Source of the DNA: DASVFB01 sp963815965
GTDB taxonomy: Bacteria > Actinomycetota > Thermoleophilia > Gaiellales > Gaiellaceae
Assembly (NCBI GenBank): GCA_963815965.1
Contig: CAWFIT010000016.1
Span: forward strand, 1-64,000
DNA length: 64,000 nucleotides
Direction: 5' to 3'
Of this stretch, positions 9,437-17,417 are shown one piece after another. Numbering within the stretch: position 1 is the first letter of the stretch; the number at the start of each line of letters is the position of its first letter. A program made the translations under genes and the position numbers. Under the pieces are notes generated by a model. The model made no database searches. It worked only from the letters and a program-made list of their open reading frames with translations, and was not told the DNA's origin.

Positions 9437-9993
9437 TAGCTCGCCGTGGCCCTGTCGAAGGTCGATTCGGTGCGGGCGATGCTCGCCAATGTCCGGCCAT
9501 CCCGGACGACGACGGCGATCACCTTCTCGGTTCGGCCCGGAAACGCACCGGTCGTCTCCACGCGCTGGTGCACGTAGGTGTCGACGCGGTAGGGATTCCC
9601 GTCAGGGCCGGTGACCGAGTTCATCGGCTGGCAGGCCTCGGGAGGGTTCCCTGCCGGGCACGTTCCCGTGGTGATGCTGCCCGCGTACAAGACGTCGCCG
9701 CAGTACCTCGTGTCGCAGGGCGCCGGGGGCGCGAGCACGCCGATGTTGCTGTAAAGCAGCGCGCGGTAGAGCTCCATCTGCTTGTCCGCGAGTACCGACG
9801 CGGTCGAGACCTTGTTCGCGCGGCGAAGGGCGAGTGCGCCGGAGTTGAACGCTGCGACCGTCGCAAAGATGCCGATGTTGAGGATCATCAGCGCGATGAG
9901 CAGTTCGACGAGGCCGAAGCCTCGCGCATCCGTCGCCAACTGTTGCGCGATGCGCAGTCGATGCCGTGGTGGAGGAGTGGCCGGTGCATTCAC
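9436..9993 (-). CDS. Minor type IV pilin (PilV-like)
   Basis: 185 residues with a class III prepilin signal: basic leader, then G/FGLVELLIALMILNIGIFA. Cleavage is expected after the Gly before FGLVE, and Glu sits at +5 as required for pilin assembly. The long hydrophobic alpha-helix carries ALALRRANKVSTASVLADKQME, the PilV/GspI-like pattern of low-abundance pilins that prime the fibre. The globular part has several cysteines (CDTRYCG, TGTCPAGNPPEACQP). It lies between the PilP-like gene and pilC with overlapping ends. Confidence 0.85.
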   Translation of the reverse strand: MNAPATPPPRHRLRIAQQLATDARGFGLVELLIALMILNIGIFATVAAFNSGALALRRANKVSTASVLADKQMELYRALLYSNIGVLAPPAPCDTRYCGDVLYAGSITTGTCPAGNPPEACQPMNSVTGPDGNPYRVDTYVHQRVETTGAFPGRTEKVIAVVVRDGRTLASIARTESTFDRATAS

Positions 9994-10752
9994 TGTGCCG
10001 AGACCAGTCGCAGTTCGTAACGCACGCCGTCGGCGGTGTTCACCAGTGTCAGCGTGCGGCCGAGCCGGAGCGAGACCGTCGGCGCGCCGCTCGCGTACGT
10101 GCCCCCGGCGAGCCCGATCTTCGCGACTCCGTTGCCTATGGAGACGAGCCTGAACGTTGGGTTTGCCGTCGGGAACGTCTGCGCGACGCCGATGGACTGG
10201 CGCTCACCGTTCACCTCGACGACCGCGGCCGTACTCCTGAGTCGGCTGGCTTCCCGACGTCGATGTAGTGGTGCTGGACGTGCTCGACGCGGAAGCGGTC
10301 GCGCCTCCGGTTGTCGCGGGTGCGGCCGTCGTTGCTGCGCCTGAGGGCGCCGTGGCGGGCGCCGTAGTGGCGACGGCCGGAACGTCTGGTGCGTCGGTGA
10401 CCTGCTGCACGAACGGGTCCTTGCTGTCGAACGTGTCGAACGAGACCAACTGCGACTTCGTGTGGGCGGGCGGACGATCAGAATCGACCAGCGACGCGGT
10501 GACCGCGACGGCCGCGGCCGCTGCGACAGGGGTCGCGCTCGTGGGTGTCGTCGCGCTCGAAGCCGTGGCGGCCGTGGGCTGCACGGCGACGTATGGAGTG
10601 GACGCCGAGGAGCCACCGTGCAGCGACTTCAACGTCCGCGGTCCCAGGAAAACCAGGAGGGCGAGAAGGACTACACCGCCGACGATGGCAATCTTCTTCT
10701 GCTTGCGAGCCTTCTGTGCCTGAATGGTGCTCATGCGTGTGGAATTGGCCAT
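9990..10752 (-). pseudogene. PilP-like pilus assembly protein, single +1 frameshift
   Basis: It lies where pilP sits in pilMNOP operons. The first frame (ATG at 10752) gives a basic N-terminus, one membrane segment (IAIVGGVVLLALLVFLG), a long Ala/Thr/Pro/Ser linker and FDTFDSKDPFVQQV, reminiscent of the PilP/GspC 'kDPF' region. At about 10235 the frame shifts by one base. The other frame then gives a compact beta-rich domain, starting STAAVVEVNGERQSIGVAQT and ending VNTADGVRYELRLVSAQ, stopping at 9990. The conserved second half implies that the real protein is about 253 residues. The PilP assignment rests on gene order and topology rather than close sequence similarity. A one-base error or a recent mutation explains the break. 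Confidence 0.65.
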
Positions 10753-11450
10753 TACGAGGTGGGGGTCGTGGAGGACGCAGCGCTCGGTGCCGAGGCTGCC
10801 GGGGTCGTGGTGGTCTGGGTGGTGGAGGTCGCCGTCGTTGCCCCTGCGACCGGGACTGCCGGCGTGGCCGTCCCGTTGCTGAGGACGAAGGAATCGATCG
10901 TCAGGTTCGCCGAGATGTACGGGAACTTCCGGTCAGCTTCGGAGAATGTCACGCCGCTCACCGAGAACATTCGCCCCTTTGTTATGAGCTTCCCGCCGTG
11001 GATGCGGACGAGGGTCCGGACGCGCAGGAGGAAGTCGGCGAGGCTGTAGTAGTTGCCGGTGAAGACCACCGTGATCGGTTGCACGTCGAAGCTCGTGTCC
11101 GCGATCGGCGTCTGCGGTGTGATCTCGTCGAAGGTGATGCCCGAATCCTCGGCGAGCTGGTTGAGCTCGAGCATCACGTTTGGCATCTCGACGTCGTCCG
11201 GCATGGCCTGGGCGAGCCGGAAGACGGCAGCCGACTTGACGGCCGGCAGAGCTTTCGCGTACGCAGTCGAACGCGTCCGGTCGATCTGAGCCTGCACCTT
11301 TACGGTCTCGGCGCGGAGCTTCTTGGCCTCCGAGCGCTTTGACGAGACGAGCGTGAAGTAGCCGGCGATCGCGACGAAGAGCAGTGCGCCGCAAATGAGA
11401 GCGATCTGCATCTCGCGCGTCAGGCCGGTAGAGGCGCGCTGCGCGGTCAT
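10752..11450 (-). CDS. pilO: Type IV pilus inner-membrane protein PilO
   Basis: 232 residues: short cytoplasmic N-terminus, one membrane helix (QIALICGALLFVAIAGYFTLV), a coiled-coil stretch (SEAKKLRAETVKVQAQIDRTR) and a ferredoxin-like domain containing PNVMLELNQLAEDSGITFDEI and TGNYYSLADFLLRVRTLVR. This is the PilO architecture; with PilN it forms the alignment complex linking PilM to the fibre. A Thr/Ala-rich low-complexity tail of about 45 residues is added. The start overlaps pilN (ATGA at 11447-11450) and the stop abuts the PilP-like start. Confidence 0.88.
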   Translation of the reverse strand: MTAQRASTGLTREMQIALICGALLFVAIAGYFTLVSSKRSEAKKLRAETVKVQAQIDRTRSTAYAKALPAVKSAAVFRLAQAMPDDVEMPNVMLELNQLAEDSGITFDEITPQTPIADTSFDVQPITVVFTGNYYSLADFLLRVRTLVRIHGGKLITKGRMFSVSGVTFSEADRKFPYISANLTIDSFVLSNGTATPAVPVAGATTATSTTQTTTTPAASAPSAASSTTPTS

Positions 11451-12091
11451 GCGGCATCACTCCCATATCGAATGTCGGCCATGATCGAGAACTGCACGAC
11501 TTTGCGTCCGCCCAGCTCCGAGGTCTTGCTTGTCTTCAGCTGGACGTTCTTCAGGTCCGGTACGACCTGGAGCCGCGAGAGCAACCTTGCGACCGCCTGC
11601 TGCGAGTACCCGTAGCCGTCGAGCAAGAGGCCGCTCGGTGTCGCGCTGACTGCAGGCGGAGCAGCGGTCGAGCCCACCGGCGCTGCGGCCGTCGTTCCGG
11701 CGGTTGAACGCGGTGTCGTTCCTGCGAGATTGGTCAGCCAGATGTCGTCCGGAAGGACGAGGGCCAGCCGGCGCAGGACGCGATCCCAGGAGACTCTCTG
11801 GCTGAGGGCGGAGGCGAGCGCCACTGCGCGTCGATTGCGTTCGCTCGCAAGCACGGCGCGCCGTTGCGACGTATGGCTCGGCTTCCGCGGCGTCGCAGCC
11901 AGCTCAACCTGCGCGCTCTCGAGGTTCGCGCGCTGCGTGTTGACGTCGCGGCCTGCGACGACGAATCCAACCGCGAGAGCGAGCACGACGATCCCGCCGC
12001 CGATGATTCCGATCATCGCAACGGTCCTGTCAGGCTTGCGCGCCTCGGTGCGGCGCGTGTCTTCGCGGGGGAGAAGGTTGACTGCGCGCAT
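11447..12091 (-). CDS. pilN: Type IV pilus inner-membrane protein PilN
   Basis: 214 residues beginning MRAVNLLPREDTRR, the conserved PilN cytoplasmic tail (xxNLLP) that inserts into PilM. One membrane helix (AMIGIIGGGIVVLALAVGF), a coiled-coil region and a periplasmic-type fold follow, with WDRVLRRLALVLPDDIWLTNL typical of PilN/GspL-C domains. An Ala/Thr/Pro-rich insert splits the domain. It overlaps pilM by one base and pilO by four, so the operon is translationally coupled. Confidence 0.9.
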   Translation of the reverse strand: MRAVNLLPREDTRRTEARKPDRTVAMIGIIGGGIVVLALAVGFVVAGRDVNTQRANLESAQVELAATPRKPSHTSQRRAVLASERNRRAVALASALSQRVSWDRVLRRLALVLPDDIWLTNLAGTTPRSTAGTTAAAPVGSTAAPPAVSATPSGLLLDGYGYSQQAVARLLSRLQVVPDLKNVQLKTSKTSELGGRKVVQFSIMADIRYGSDAA

Positions 12092-13251
12092 TAGTCCTCG
12101 ATTCCAAGTCCGATTGCCACTGCAAGAGAACCGACCTGTCCTGGCGCGGCGTCGTCGTCAGCGCCGACGCGGGCGAACGGATCGGCGATGCCGACCTCGA
12201 TTCCGAGCAACTTCTGGAGCTCGTTGTCGAGACCCTTCAGGTGCGAGGTTCCGCCCGTGACGGCAACCGCTCCGAAGCCGAGCGCTGAAGGCTGATCCTG
12301 GTAGAACTCGAGCGTCGAGCCGAGCTCGCGCGCGAGCGACTGCACCTCGCGCCGCACTGCCGCGGTGGCTTTCGTCACTCGTTCGTCGCCGTTCTGCGGC
12401 GATGTCTCACCGGCCAACGACAATCCGCGCTTGATCCGCTCGGCTTCCTCGGTCTCGACACTGAGCGTCCGCTCGATGGCGCTCGTGACTTTTGCGCCTC
12501 CCCAGTCGAGGACGCGCGTGAACTCACAGACCCGGCCGTCCGAGACGGCCACAGTTGTTCGGTCGTGGCCGATCGTGACGGCTACGCCGGCGGCGTCGCG
12601 GCGACTCCCCTTCGGGAGCGGCCCGGCGATCATGCGGAGCAGCGCGAATGCCTCGAGGTCTATTCCGATCAACTCGATCTTCGCGAGACGGCACGCGGCG
12701 ACGAAGCGGTCGATGAGCTCGCGGTAGGTCACAGCGAGCACGACCCGTCCGGCGCCGTCAGCGTCGTCGATGACGTGGTAGTCGAGCATCGCTTCCTCAA
12801 TCGGAATGGGCATGGCCTCGTGCGCGCGGAAGCGGATCGCATTCGTGAGCTGCCGGGGATCGTCGACAACCGGGCGCTCGAAGACGCGAACACCGACTCG
12901 GTTCGAGGCGACGCCGAGGCGGACTTTGCGGCGCGGAAGGCCGTGCTGCTTGAAGAAGGCGTCGAGTGCAGCCGCGAGCGCCTCGGGCTCGCGCACCTCG
13001 CCGCCGACGACGATTCCGTCATCGAGGGGCTGGCGTGCTGCCTTGGAGAGCCGCGGGCTGCCGTTGTTTGCCACGAGCGCGGCAGCCAGCTGCGACGACC
13101 CGATCTTGAGCCCCACGACCTGCTTGTGCTTCGTCCCCTCGGGCACACGCGCGGCCTTCGCCTTCGGCGCCGATGCGGACTTCTTCCGCGGGTTCAAGTT
13201 GAGGGAAAAGTCGCGCTTCAAAAAGGATTTCTTGTCGCTGCTCTTCGTCAT
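12091..13251 (-). CDS. pilM: Type IV pilus actin-like assembly protein PilM
   Basis: 386-residue cytoplasmic actin-like ATPase that binds the PilN N-terminus. Actin-fold motifs: VVGLKIGSSQLAAALV (phosphate 1), VAVTIGHDRTTVAVSDG (phosphate 2) and VAVTGGTSHLKGLDNEL (adenosine loop). An N-terminal extension of about 40 residues is rich in Lys (KKSFLKRDFSLNLNPRKKSA), longer than usual. It overlaps pilT upstream (ATGA 13248-13251) and pilN downstream, within one operon. Confidence 0.92.
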   Translation of the reverse strand: MTKSSDKKSFLKRDFSLNLNPRKKSASAPKAKAARVPEGTKHKQVVGLKIGSSQLAAALVANNGSPRLSKAARQPLDDGIVVGGEVREPEALAAALDAFFKQHGLPRRKVRLGVASNRVGVRVFERPVVDDPRQLTNAIRFRAHEAMPIPIEEAMLDYHVIDDADGAGRVVLAVTYRELIDRFVAACRLAKIELIGIDLEAFALLRMIAGPLPKGSRRDAAGVAVTIGHDRTTVAVSDGRVCEFTRVLDWGGAKVTSAIERTLSVETEEAERIKRGLSLAGETSPQNGDERVTKATAAVRREVQSLARELGSTLEFYQDQPSALGFGAVAVTGGTSHLKGLDNELQKLLGIEVGIADPFARVGADDDAAPGQVGSLAVAIGLGIED

Positions 13252-14396
13252 CGGTCGACTCCTACGAGGTTGAAGCTCCTGAGCGCCTCAGGCAGGTGGT
13301 CATCCGAACCGTTCTCGAAACCGCTCCGCTCGAGCAGGGAGTCGAACTCGTCGATCCGGCTCGTCGCGGAGAGCGCGACGTCTCTCGTGATCGTGCGGCG
13401 CATCGTGAGGTCGGCGAGGGACTGCTCCATCGTCTGCATGCCACGCGTCGTGTTCGTCTGCATCACCGAGTAGATCTGCTCGATCTTTCCCTGACGGATC
13501 AGGTTGCGGACGGCGTCGTCGGGCAGCAGAACCTCGAGCGCAGGAACGCGGCCCTGGCCGTCGGCGGTCGGAAGCAGCGTCTGCGTGACGATGCCCTCGA
13601 GCGAGGAAGCGAGCTGCGCACGCACCTGGCTCTGCTGGGTGGCCGGGAAGACGTCGATGATTCGGTCGATCGTCCCCGGCGCGCTTTGCGTGTGCAGCGT
13701 GGCGAGCACCAGGTGCCCCGTCTCCGCCGCGGTCAGCGCTGTCGCGATCGTCTCGAGGTCGCGCATCTCGCCGACGAGGATCACGTCCGGGTCCTGCCGG
13801 AGCGCTGCGCGCAGAGCCTCGGCGAATCCCGTTGCGTCCTGGCCGATCTCGCGCTGGTTGACGATGCAGCGGTTGTGCGTGTGCAGAAACTCGATCGGAT
13901 CCTCGATCGTCAGGATGTGCTGCGAGCGCGTCCGGTTGACCTCGTCGATCATCGTCGCGAGCGTCGTCGACTTTCCGGATCCGGTCGGGCCCGTGACGAG
14001 AACCAGGCCACGCGGCCTGACGGCGAGTTCGCGCAGAACGGTAGGCAGGCCGAGCTCGTCCGTCGACTTGATCCGATCCGGGATCAGGCGGAACGCCGCT
14101 CCGAGCGTCTCGCGCTGGAAGTAGACGTTGACGCGGAAGCGGGCGAGGCCCGGCACAGAGTGCGAGAAGTCGAGCTGGCGCGAGATCTCGAGCTGCTTTT
14201 GCTGTTCGGTCGAAAGAATGCGGTAGATGAGCTCGAGTGTGTCGTCGGCCGTCAGCGGCTCGATGCCGGCGAGCCGCTGGAGCTCCCCGCGCACGCGAAA
14301 CACCGGCGCGGAGTCGACCGTCAAGTGAAGGTCCGACGCATCGCGGGCGGCGATCTGCTCGAGCAGCGTGTCGATTGAGAGCGGCGTGTCCGGCAT
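13248..14396 (-). CDS. pilT: Type IV pilus retraction ATPase PilT
   Basis: 382-residue hexameric secretion ATPase of the PilT group, which depolymerises pili. The N-terminal PAS-like domain has ASDLHLTVDSAPVFRVRGEL. Walker A GPTGSGKS is at residues 136-143, the Asp box and IEDPIEFLH follow, Walker B is DPDVILVGEMRDLETI, and the His box is GHLVLATLHTQSA. The AIRNLIR-like region (VRNLIRQGKIEQIY) typical of PilT is present. It is the first gene of the minus-strand operon ending with pilC. A sigma-28-like promoter lies just before the ATG (14409-14436), leaving a leader of only a few bases. Confidence 0.95.
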   Translation of the reverse strand: MPDTPLSIDTLLEQIAARDASDLHLTVDSAPVFRVRGELQRLAGIEPLTADDTLELIYRILSTEQQKQLEISRQLDFSHSVPGLARFRVNVYFQRETLGAAFRLIPDRIKSTDELGLPTVLRELAVRPRGLVLVTGPTGSGKSTTLATMIDEVNRTRSQHILTIEDPIEFLHTHNRCIVNQREIGQDATGFAEALRAALRQDPDVILVGEMRDLETIATALTAAETGHLVLATLHTQSAPGTIDRIIDVFPATQQSQVRAQLASSLEGIVTQTLLPTADGQGRVPALEVLLPDDAVRNLIRQGKIEQIYSVMQTNTTRGMQTMEQSLADLTMRRTITRDVALSATSRIDEFDSLLERSGFENGSDDHLPEALRSFNLVGVDR

Positions 14397-14408
14397 GGTG
14401 CGTCCGTC

Positions 14409-14436
14409 CTATCGGCGGTGACCCCCCGGTGCTTTA
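14409..14436 (-). promoter_or_regulatory. Sigma-28-like promoter of the pilT operon
   Basis: On the minus strand TAAA (14433-14436) is followed by exactly 16 bp and GCCGATAG (14409-14416). The FliA/SigD/WhiG consensus is TAAA, about 15 bp, GCCGATAA. The predicted start lies about 6 bp before the pilT ATG. The same element with the same spacing occurs at 24293, 29918 and 31300. The AGGA at the end of the -10 could also serve as a weak ribosome site. Confidence 0.6.
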
Positions 14437-14491
14437 GTCACGCCGCGACGAATCCCCCGTTCAGGGGGCTGCGGCCTGCTCAGCCGCTCGG

Positions 14492-15127
14492 CTAGGTAGC
14501 GAAGCGCAGCAGGTAGCTGCAGCGGCGGCGATCGCCGGGCAGCGGCGACGCGCCGACCTTCATGACGACGAACTGGATCCGAGCATCGCCAAGGACGATC
14601 GTCTCTCCGGGCGCCGGCGGAGGCCCGGAGCGTTCCTCGAGGATGTAGCCGGCTCCGTCCGGGGCGAAGAGGAGGTGCCCGTTGACCACCTCCGTTGCAT
14701 CGCCTGCCGAGAGCGCCTCGGGAACGGACGCCTGAGGAGCCTCGCTGGACCGTCGCAGGCGGTCGACCTCGGCCTGCAGCTCTCCGAGCTTGGCCTCACG
14801 GTCGTGAATGTGCTCCCGCAGCCGCTCGAGCGTCTCACTGCGCTGCGCCGCCGAGTGCTCGAGGTCGCCGAGGCGGTGCTCCATCTCCTGATGCCCGTGC
14901 TGGAGCGCTGCGAGGTTTTGCGCCGCCGTCCGCAGCTTCTTCATTGCTTGCATCAAGCCTTCCATCTCGCCGCGCCCACGCCCCTCGACGGTCTGGTCGT
15001 TCTCGACGTCGTCGAGGACGCCGCGCGAGACCGCGAGCCGTTCGTCTGCGAGCAGGTCGTCATGCCCGAGCTCAGGCTCCAGCTCGTCGCGTGCCGCGGG
15101 GTCACGACGTCCTCTTCTCTCTGTCAT
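14492..15127 (-). CDS. Coiled-coil protein with a conserved C-terminal domain, unknown function
   Basis: About 211 residues from the ATG at 15127; a TTG at 15190 is also in frame and no clear ribosome site decides between them. An acidic N-terminus is followed by a long heptad region (residues about 60-130, with MKKLRTAAQNLAALQHGHQE and RLREHIHDREAKLGELQAE). A compact domain ends the protein, with NGHLLFAPDGAGYILEE, PPPAPGETIVL and SPLPGDRRRCSYLL. It has no signal peptide or membrane segment. It lies upstream of pilT on the same strand and divergent from the pilins, so a role in pilus function is suggested by position only. Confidence 0.7.
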   Translation of the reverse strand: MTERRGRRDPAARDELEPELGHDDLLADERLAVSRGVLDDVENDQTVEGRGRGEMEGLMQAMKKLRTAAQNLAALQHGHQEMEHRLGDLEHSAAQRSETLERLREHIHDREAKLGELQAEVDRLRRSSEAPQASVPEALSAGDATEVVNGHLLFAPDGAGYILEERSGPPPAPGETIVLGDARIQFVVMKVGASPLPGDRRRCSYLLRFAT

Positions 15128-15373
15128 CGCCACAGGGCCGCTCGTCAGGCCGCAGGGGGTAATGATGACGCGCGGAGCAGCACGGCGCAACGAGTGCGTT
15201 CGAACTTCTCGCGCGAAGCCCGAACTCCTGCGCTGTCGGATGCGGTGCCTACCCCAAAGTGGGGTACGGCATCCCCAGCTCGCGTCAGCAAATCACCAAC
15301 TTGGGGGTACGGCCTCCGACTCGCCCTTGCCGATACAGCGCCTTGTCGAGGACCCAATCCGCAAAGGAGAGCA

Positions 15374-15805
15374 ATGCTTACCACCCTCAGACAGCGCATC
15401 GCCAAGGACGAGAGCGGCTTCACGCTGATCGAGCTCCTCGTCGTCCTGATCATCATCGGCGTCCTGCTTGCGATCGCCGTTCCGTCGTACCTCGGTTTCA
15501 AGGACCGCGCGGAGAAGCGCGCCGCGGGCTCCAACGTTCGCGCGGCCGTGCCCTCAGTCGAGGCGTACTACTCCGACGCAACGACCGACACTCCCCCCGG
15601 CGGCGGGAGCAGCTACGACGGCATGACCGTCGCCAGGTTGCTGCTGCTCGACGCGGGTATCAAGCTGGACACCGCGAACCCGGTCGGCGCGAGCCCGGCG
15701 GCTTCGTACTGCATCTCCTCGCACGTCGGCAACTGGTGGGGCTCGAAGTCCGGCCCCGCTGGCGCGATCACGATGGTCAAGCAGACGGCCGACCCCTGTC
15801 CGTAA
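15374..15805 (+). CDS. pilA: Major type IV pilin, copy 1 (PilA)
   Basis: 143-residue prepilin. The leader MLTTLRQRIAKDESG is cleaved after Gly15, giving a mature N-terminus FTLIELLVVLIIIGVLL with Glu at +5. This hydrophobic helix forms the fibre core. The globular domain has KRAAGSNVRAAVPSVEAYY and two cysteines (Cys113 and Cys142) near the C-terminus that can form the usual D-region disulphide loop. GGAGAGC precedes the ATG. It is a single-gene unit ending at a strong terminator (15836-15866). A GCCGATAC box lies at 15329-15336, but no matching -35 is visible. Confidence 0.95.
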   Translation: MLTTLRQRIAKDESGFTLIELLVVLIIIGVLLAIAVPSYLGFKDRAEKRAAGSNVRAAVPSVEAYYSDATTDTPPGGGSSYDGMTVARLLLLDAGIKLDTANPVGASPAASYCISSHVGNWWGSKSGPAGAITMVKQTADPCP

Positions 15806-15835
15806 CGGACACAGCACCACCTGCAAGCAAAGACG

Positions 15836-15866
15836 AGGGCGCGGGCAACCGCGCCCTTTCTTTTTC
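15836..15866 (+). terminator. Rho-independent terminator of pilin copy 1
   Basis: Stem AGGGCGCGG / CCGCGCCCT with a 4-base loop, followed by TTCTTTTTC. It is duplicated after pilin copy 2. Confidence 0.9.
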
Positions 15867-16005
15867 ATCTCGACGGTGCATACCCCAGAGTGAGGTACGG
15901 CATCCCCCAGCGCGCGTGAGCGAATCACCTACTTGGGGGTACGGCCTCCGACTCGCCCTTGCCGATACAGCGCCTTGTCGAGGACCCAATCCGCAAAGGA
16001 GAGCA

Positions 16006-16437
16006 ATGCTTACCACCCTCAGACAGCGCATCGCCAAGGACGAGAGCGGCTTCACGCTGATCGAGCTTCTGGTCGTTCTGATCATCATCGGCGTCCTGCT
16101 TGCGATCGCCGTTCCGTCGTACCTCGGTTTCAAGGACCGCGCGGAGAAGCGCGCCGCGGGCTCCAACGTTCGCGCGGCCGTGCCCTCAATTGAGGCGTAC
16201 TACTCCGACGCAACGACCGACACTCCCCCCGGCGGCGGGAGCAGCTACGACGGCGTGACCGTCCCGAAGCTGCTGCTGCTCGACGCGGGTATCAAGCTGG
16301 ACACCGCCAAGCCGGTCGGCGCGAGCCCGGCGGCGTCTTACTGCATCTCCTCGCACGTCGGCAACTGGTGGGGCTCGAAGTCCGGCCCCGCTGGCGCGAT
16401 CACGATGGTCAAGCAGACGGCCGACCCCTGTCCGTAA
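16006..16437 (+). CDS. pilA: Major type IV pilin, copy 2 (PilA)
   Basis: 143 residues, nearly identical to the upstream pilin. Differences are a conservative Val to Ile in AVPSIEAYY, VTVPKLL for MTVARLL and a Lys for Asn in TAKPV. Leader, cleavage site, Glu+5 and both C-terminal cysteines are the same. The upstream region with the GCCGATAC box (15961-15968) and ribosome site is copied too. Two copies may raise dosage or allow antigenic or assembly variation. The changes lie in the globular domain, not in the polymerisation helix. Confidence 0.95.
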   Translation: MLTTLRQRIAKDESGFTLIELLVVLIIIGVLLAIAVPSYLGFKDRAEKRAAGSNVRAAVPSIEAYYSDATTDTPPGGGSSYDGVTVPKLLLLDAGIKLDTAKPVGASPAASYCISSHVGNWWGSKSGPAGAITMVKQTADPCP

Positions 16438-16466
16438 CGGACGCAGCACCACCTCCAAGCAAAGCG

Positions 16467-16500
16467 AGGGCGCGGGCAACCGCGCCCTTTCTTTTTCTTT
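16467..16500 (+). terminator. Rho-independent terminator of pilin copy 2
   Basis: Same stem AGGGCGCGG / CCGCGCCCT as after copy 1, followed by a longer T-rich tail (TTTCTTTTTCTTT). Confidence 0.9.
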
Positions 16501-16552
16501 CGGTTTCTTCAACACCATCCCCATTTCGGGGGGTGAACTCCGCCGCACCACA

Positions 16553-16560
16553 ACCGATAG
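16553..16560 (+). promoter_or_regulatory. Possible sigma-28-like -10 box before the thioredoxin-fold gene
   Basis: ACCGATAG ends 7 bp before the ATG at 16568. A weak -35 (TGAA at 16534-16537, 15 bp spacing) is present. The overlapping TAGGAG also looks like a ribosome site, so the box may simply be translational. A CCCC-ATTTC-GGGG inverted repeat lies at 16519-16531. Confidence 0.3.
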
Positions 16561-16567
16561 GAGTCGC

Positions 16568-17140
16568 ATGAATACAACGCTGAGCACACAGCAAGTCCGG
16601 CTTGCCGCGGCGGTCGGGCTGCTCGCGGTCGCCGTCCTCGCCTGGTGGGTACTCATTGCCAGGCAACATTCGGATTCGGCTGCGCCCGCCGTTGCCGTCC
16701 CGGCCCACGCGATCCCGACGCATCATGCGAAGCCCGTGCAGCATCCAAGCGCCGCGCGGCACGCGAAGCCCTCGTCGCACGCGACGAAGACGCACGCGGC
16801 AGCGCCCGTCAAGATCGCAAGGCACGGTCTGCCGCTGAAGGTCGCGGAGGCGCTCACGCACCACCGCGTGGTCGTCGTCTCGCTCTCCATTCCCGGCGTC
16901 GACCTCGACCGGCTCGCCGCAAACGAGTCCGAGGCCGCCGCGAAGGCGTCGAACGCCGGGTTCGTCGCGCTCGACGTGGTCAAGCAGCGGGAGGGCGGGC
17001 CTGTTCTCGCCAGGTTCGGCGTCATCGATACTCCCGCCGTCCTGGTCGTGAAGCGACACGGGTCGACGGTCTCCGCGAAGTTCCGTGGCTTCGTCGACCG
17101 CGATACGGTCGAGCAGGCGGTCGCGGATGCGCGGCGGTGA
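16568..17140 (+). CDS. Membrane-anchored thioredoxin-fold protein without cysteines
   Basis: 190 residues: one N-terminal membrane helix (RLAAAVGLLAVAVLAWWVLIA), a His/Ala/Pro-rich extracytoplasmic linker (residues 40-85) and a domain resembling the thioredoxin fold. That domain contains VVVVSLSIPGVDLDRLA, where CxxC would be, FVALDVVKQREGG, then FGVIDTPAVLVVKRHG with the cis-Pro loop 'TPAVLVV', and FVDRDTVEQAV. It contains no cysteine at all, so it cannot be a disulphide oxidoreductase and may act as a scaffold. It lies directly downstream of the disulphide-bearing pilins and overlaps the next gene (GTGA). Confidence 0.75.
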   Translation: MNTTLSTQQVRLAAAVGLLAVAVLAWWVLIARQHSDSAAPAVAVPAHAIPTHHAKPVQHPSAARHAKPSSHATKTHAAAPVKIARHGLPLKVAEALTHHRVVVVSLSIPGVDLDRLAANESEAAAKASNAGFVALDVVKQREGGPVLARFGVIDTPAVLVVKRHGSTVSAKFRGFVDRDTVEQAVADARR

Positions 17141-17409
17141 CCGCGCCGGCAACCACGCCGGCGCCGGCCTCTGAGCCGCGCGAGCTCTACGTTCGCCACG
17201 CGCGAAAGAACGGCCGCCTGGTCATGAGCATGAAGGCGCTCGACTTCGACGACGGCAGTTGTGTCGTCGACGTGCAGTTGGCGGTTCGCGAGAAGGACGA
17301 GGTACTCGAGGGGCGTTCGTATCGGTTCGGGGACGCTCTCGAGGCCACGTCGTTCGTCACCGAGGCGGTCGAGGCGCTGATCTACCTCGGATGCGAGATC
17401 CGCGAGTAA
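17137..17409 (+). CDS. Small conserved-looking cytoplasmic protein, unknown
   Basis: 90 residues from a GTG that overlaps the previous stop (GTGA), so it is translationally coupled to the thioredoxin-fold gene. After a Pro/Ala/Thr-rich start it has RELYVRHARKNGRLVMSMKA, then DDGSCVVDVQLAVREKD and SFVTEAVEALIYLGCEIRE, predicted as mixed beta/alpha. It has two cysteines and no signal peptide or membrane segment. I do not recognise the family; position suggests a pilus accessory. Confidence 0.65.
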   Translation: MTAPATTPAPASEPRELYVRHARKNGRLVMSMKALDFDDGSCVVDVQLAVREKDEVLEGRSYRFGDALEATSFVTEAVEALIYLGCEIRE

Positions 17410-17417
17410 AAGGAGCG

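Larger units (their letters stand above)
15241..16498 (+). repeat. 632-bp tandem duplication carrying the two pilin genes
   Basis: The segments 15241-15866 and about 15873-16498 repeat with an offset of 632 bp. Each carries the same upstream region, GCCGATAC box, ribosome site, pilin gene and T-tailed terminator. The coding parts differ at only a few codons; the region upstream of each gene is slightly more divergent. This is a recent gene duplication that could be lost or converted by recombination. Confidence 0.9.
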
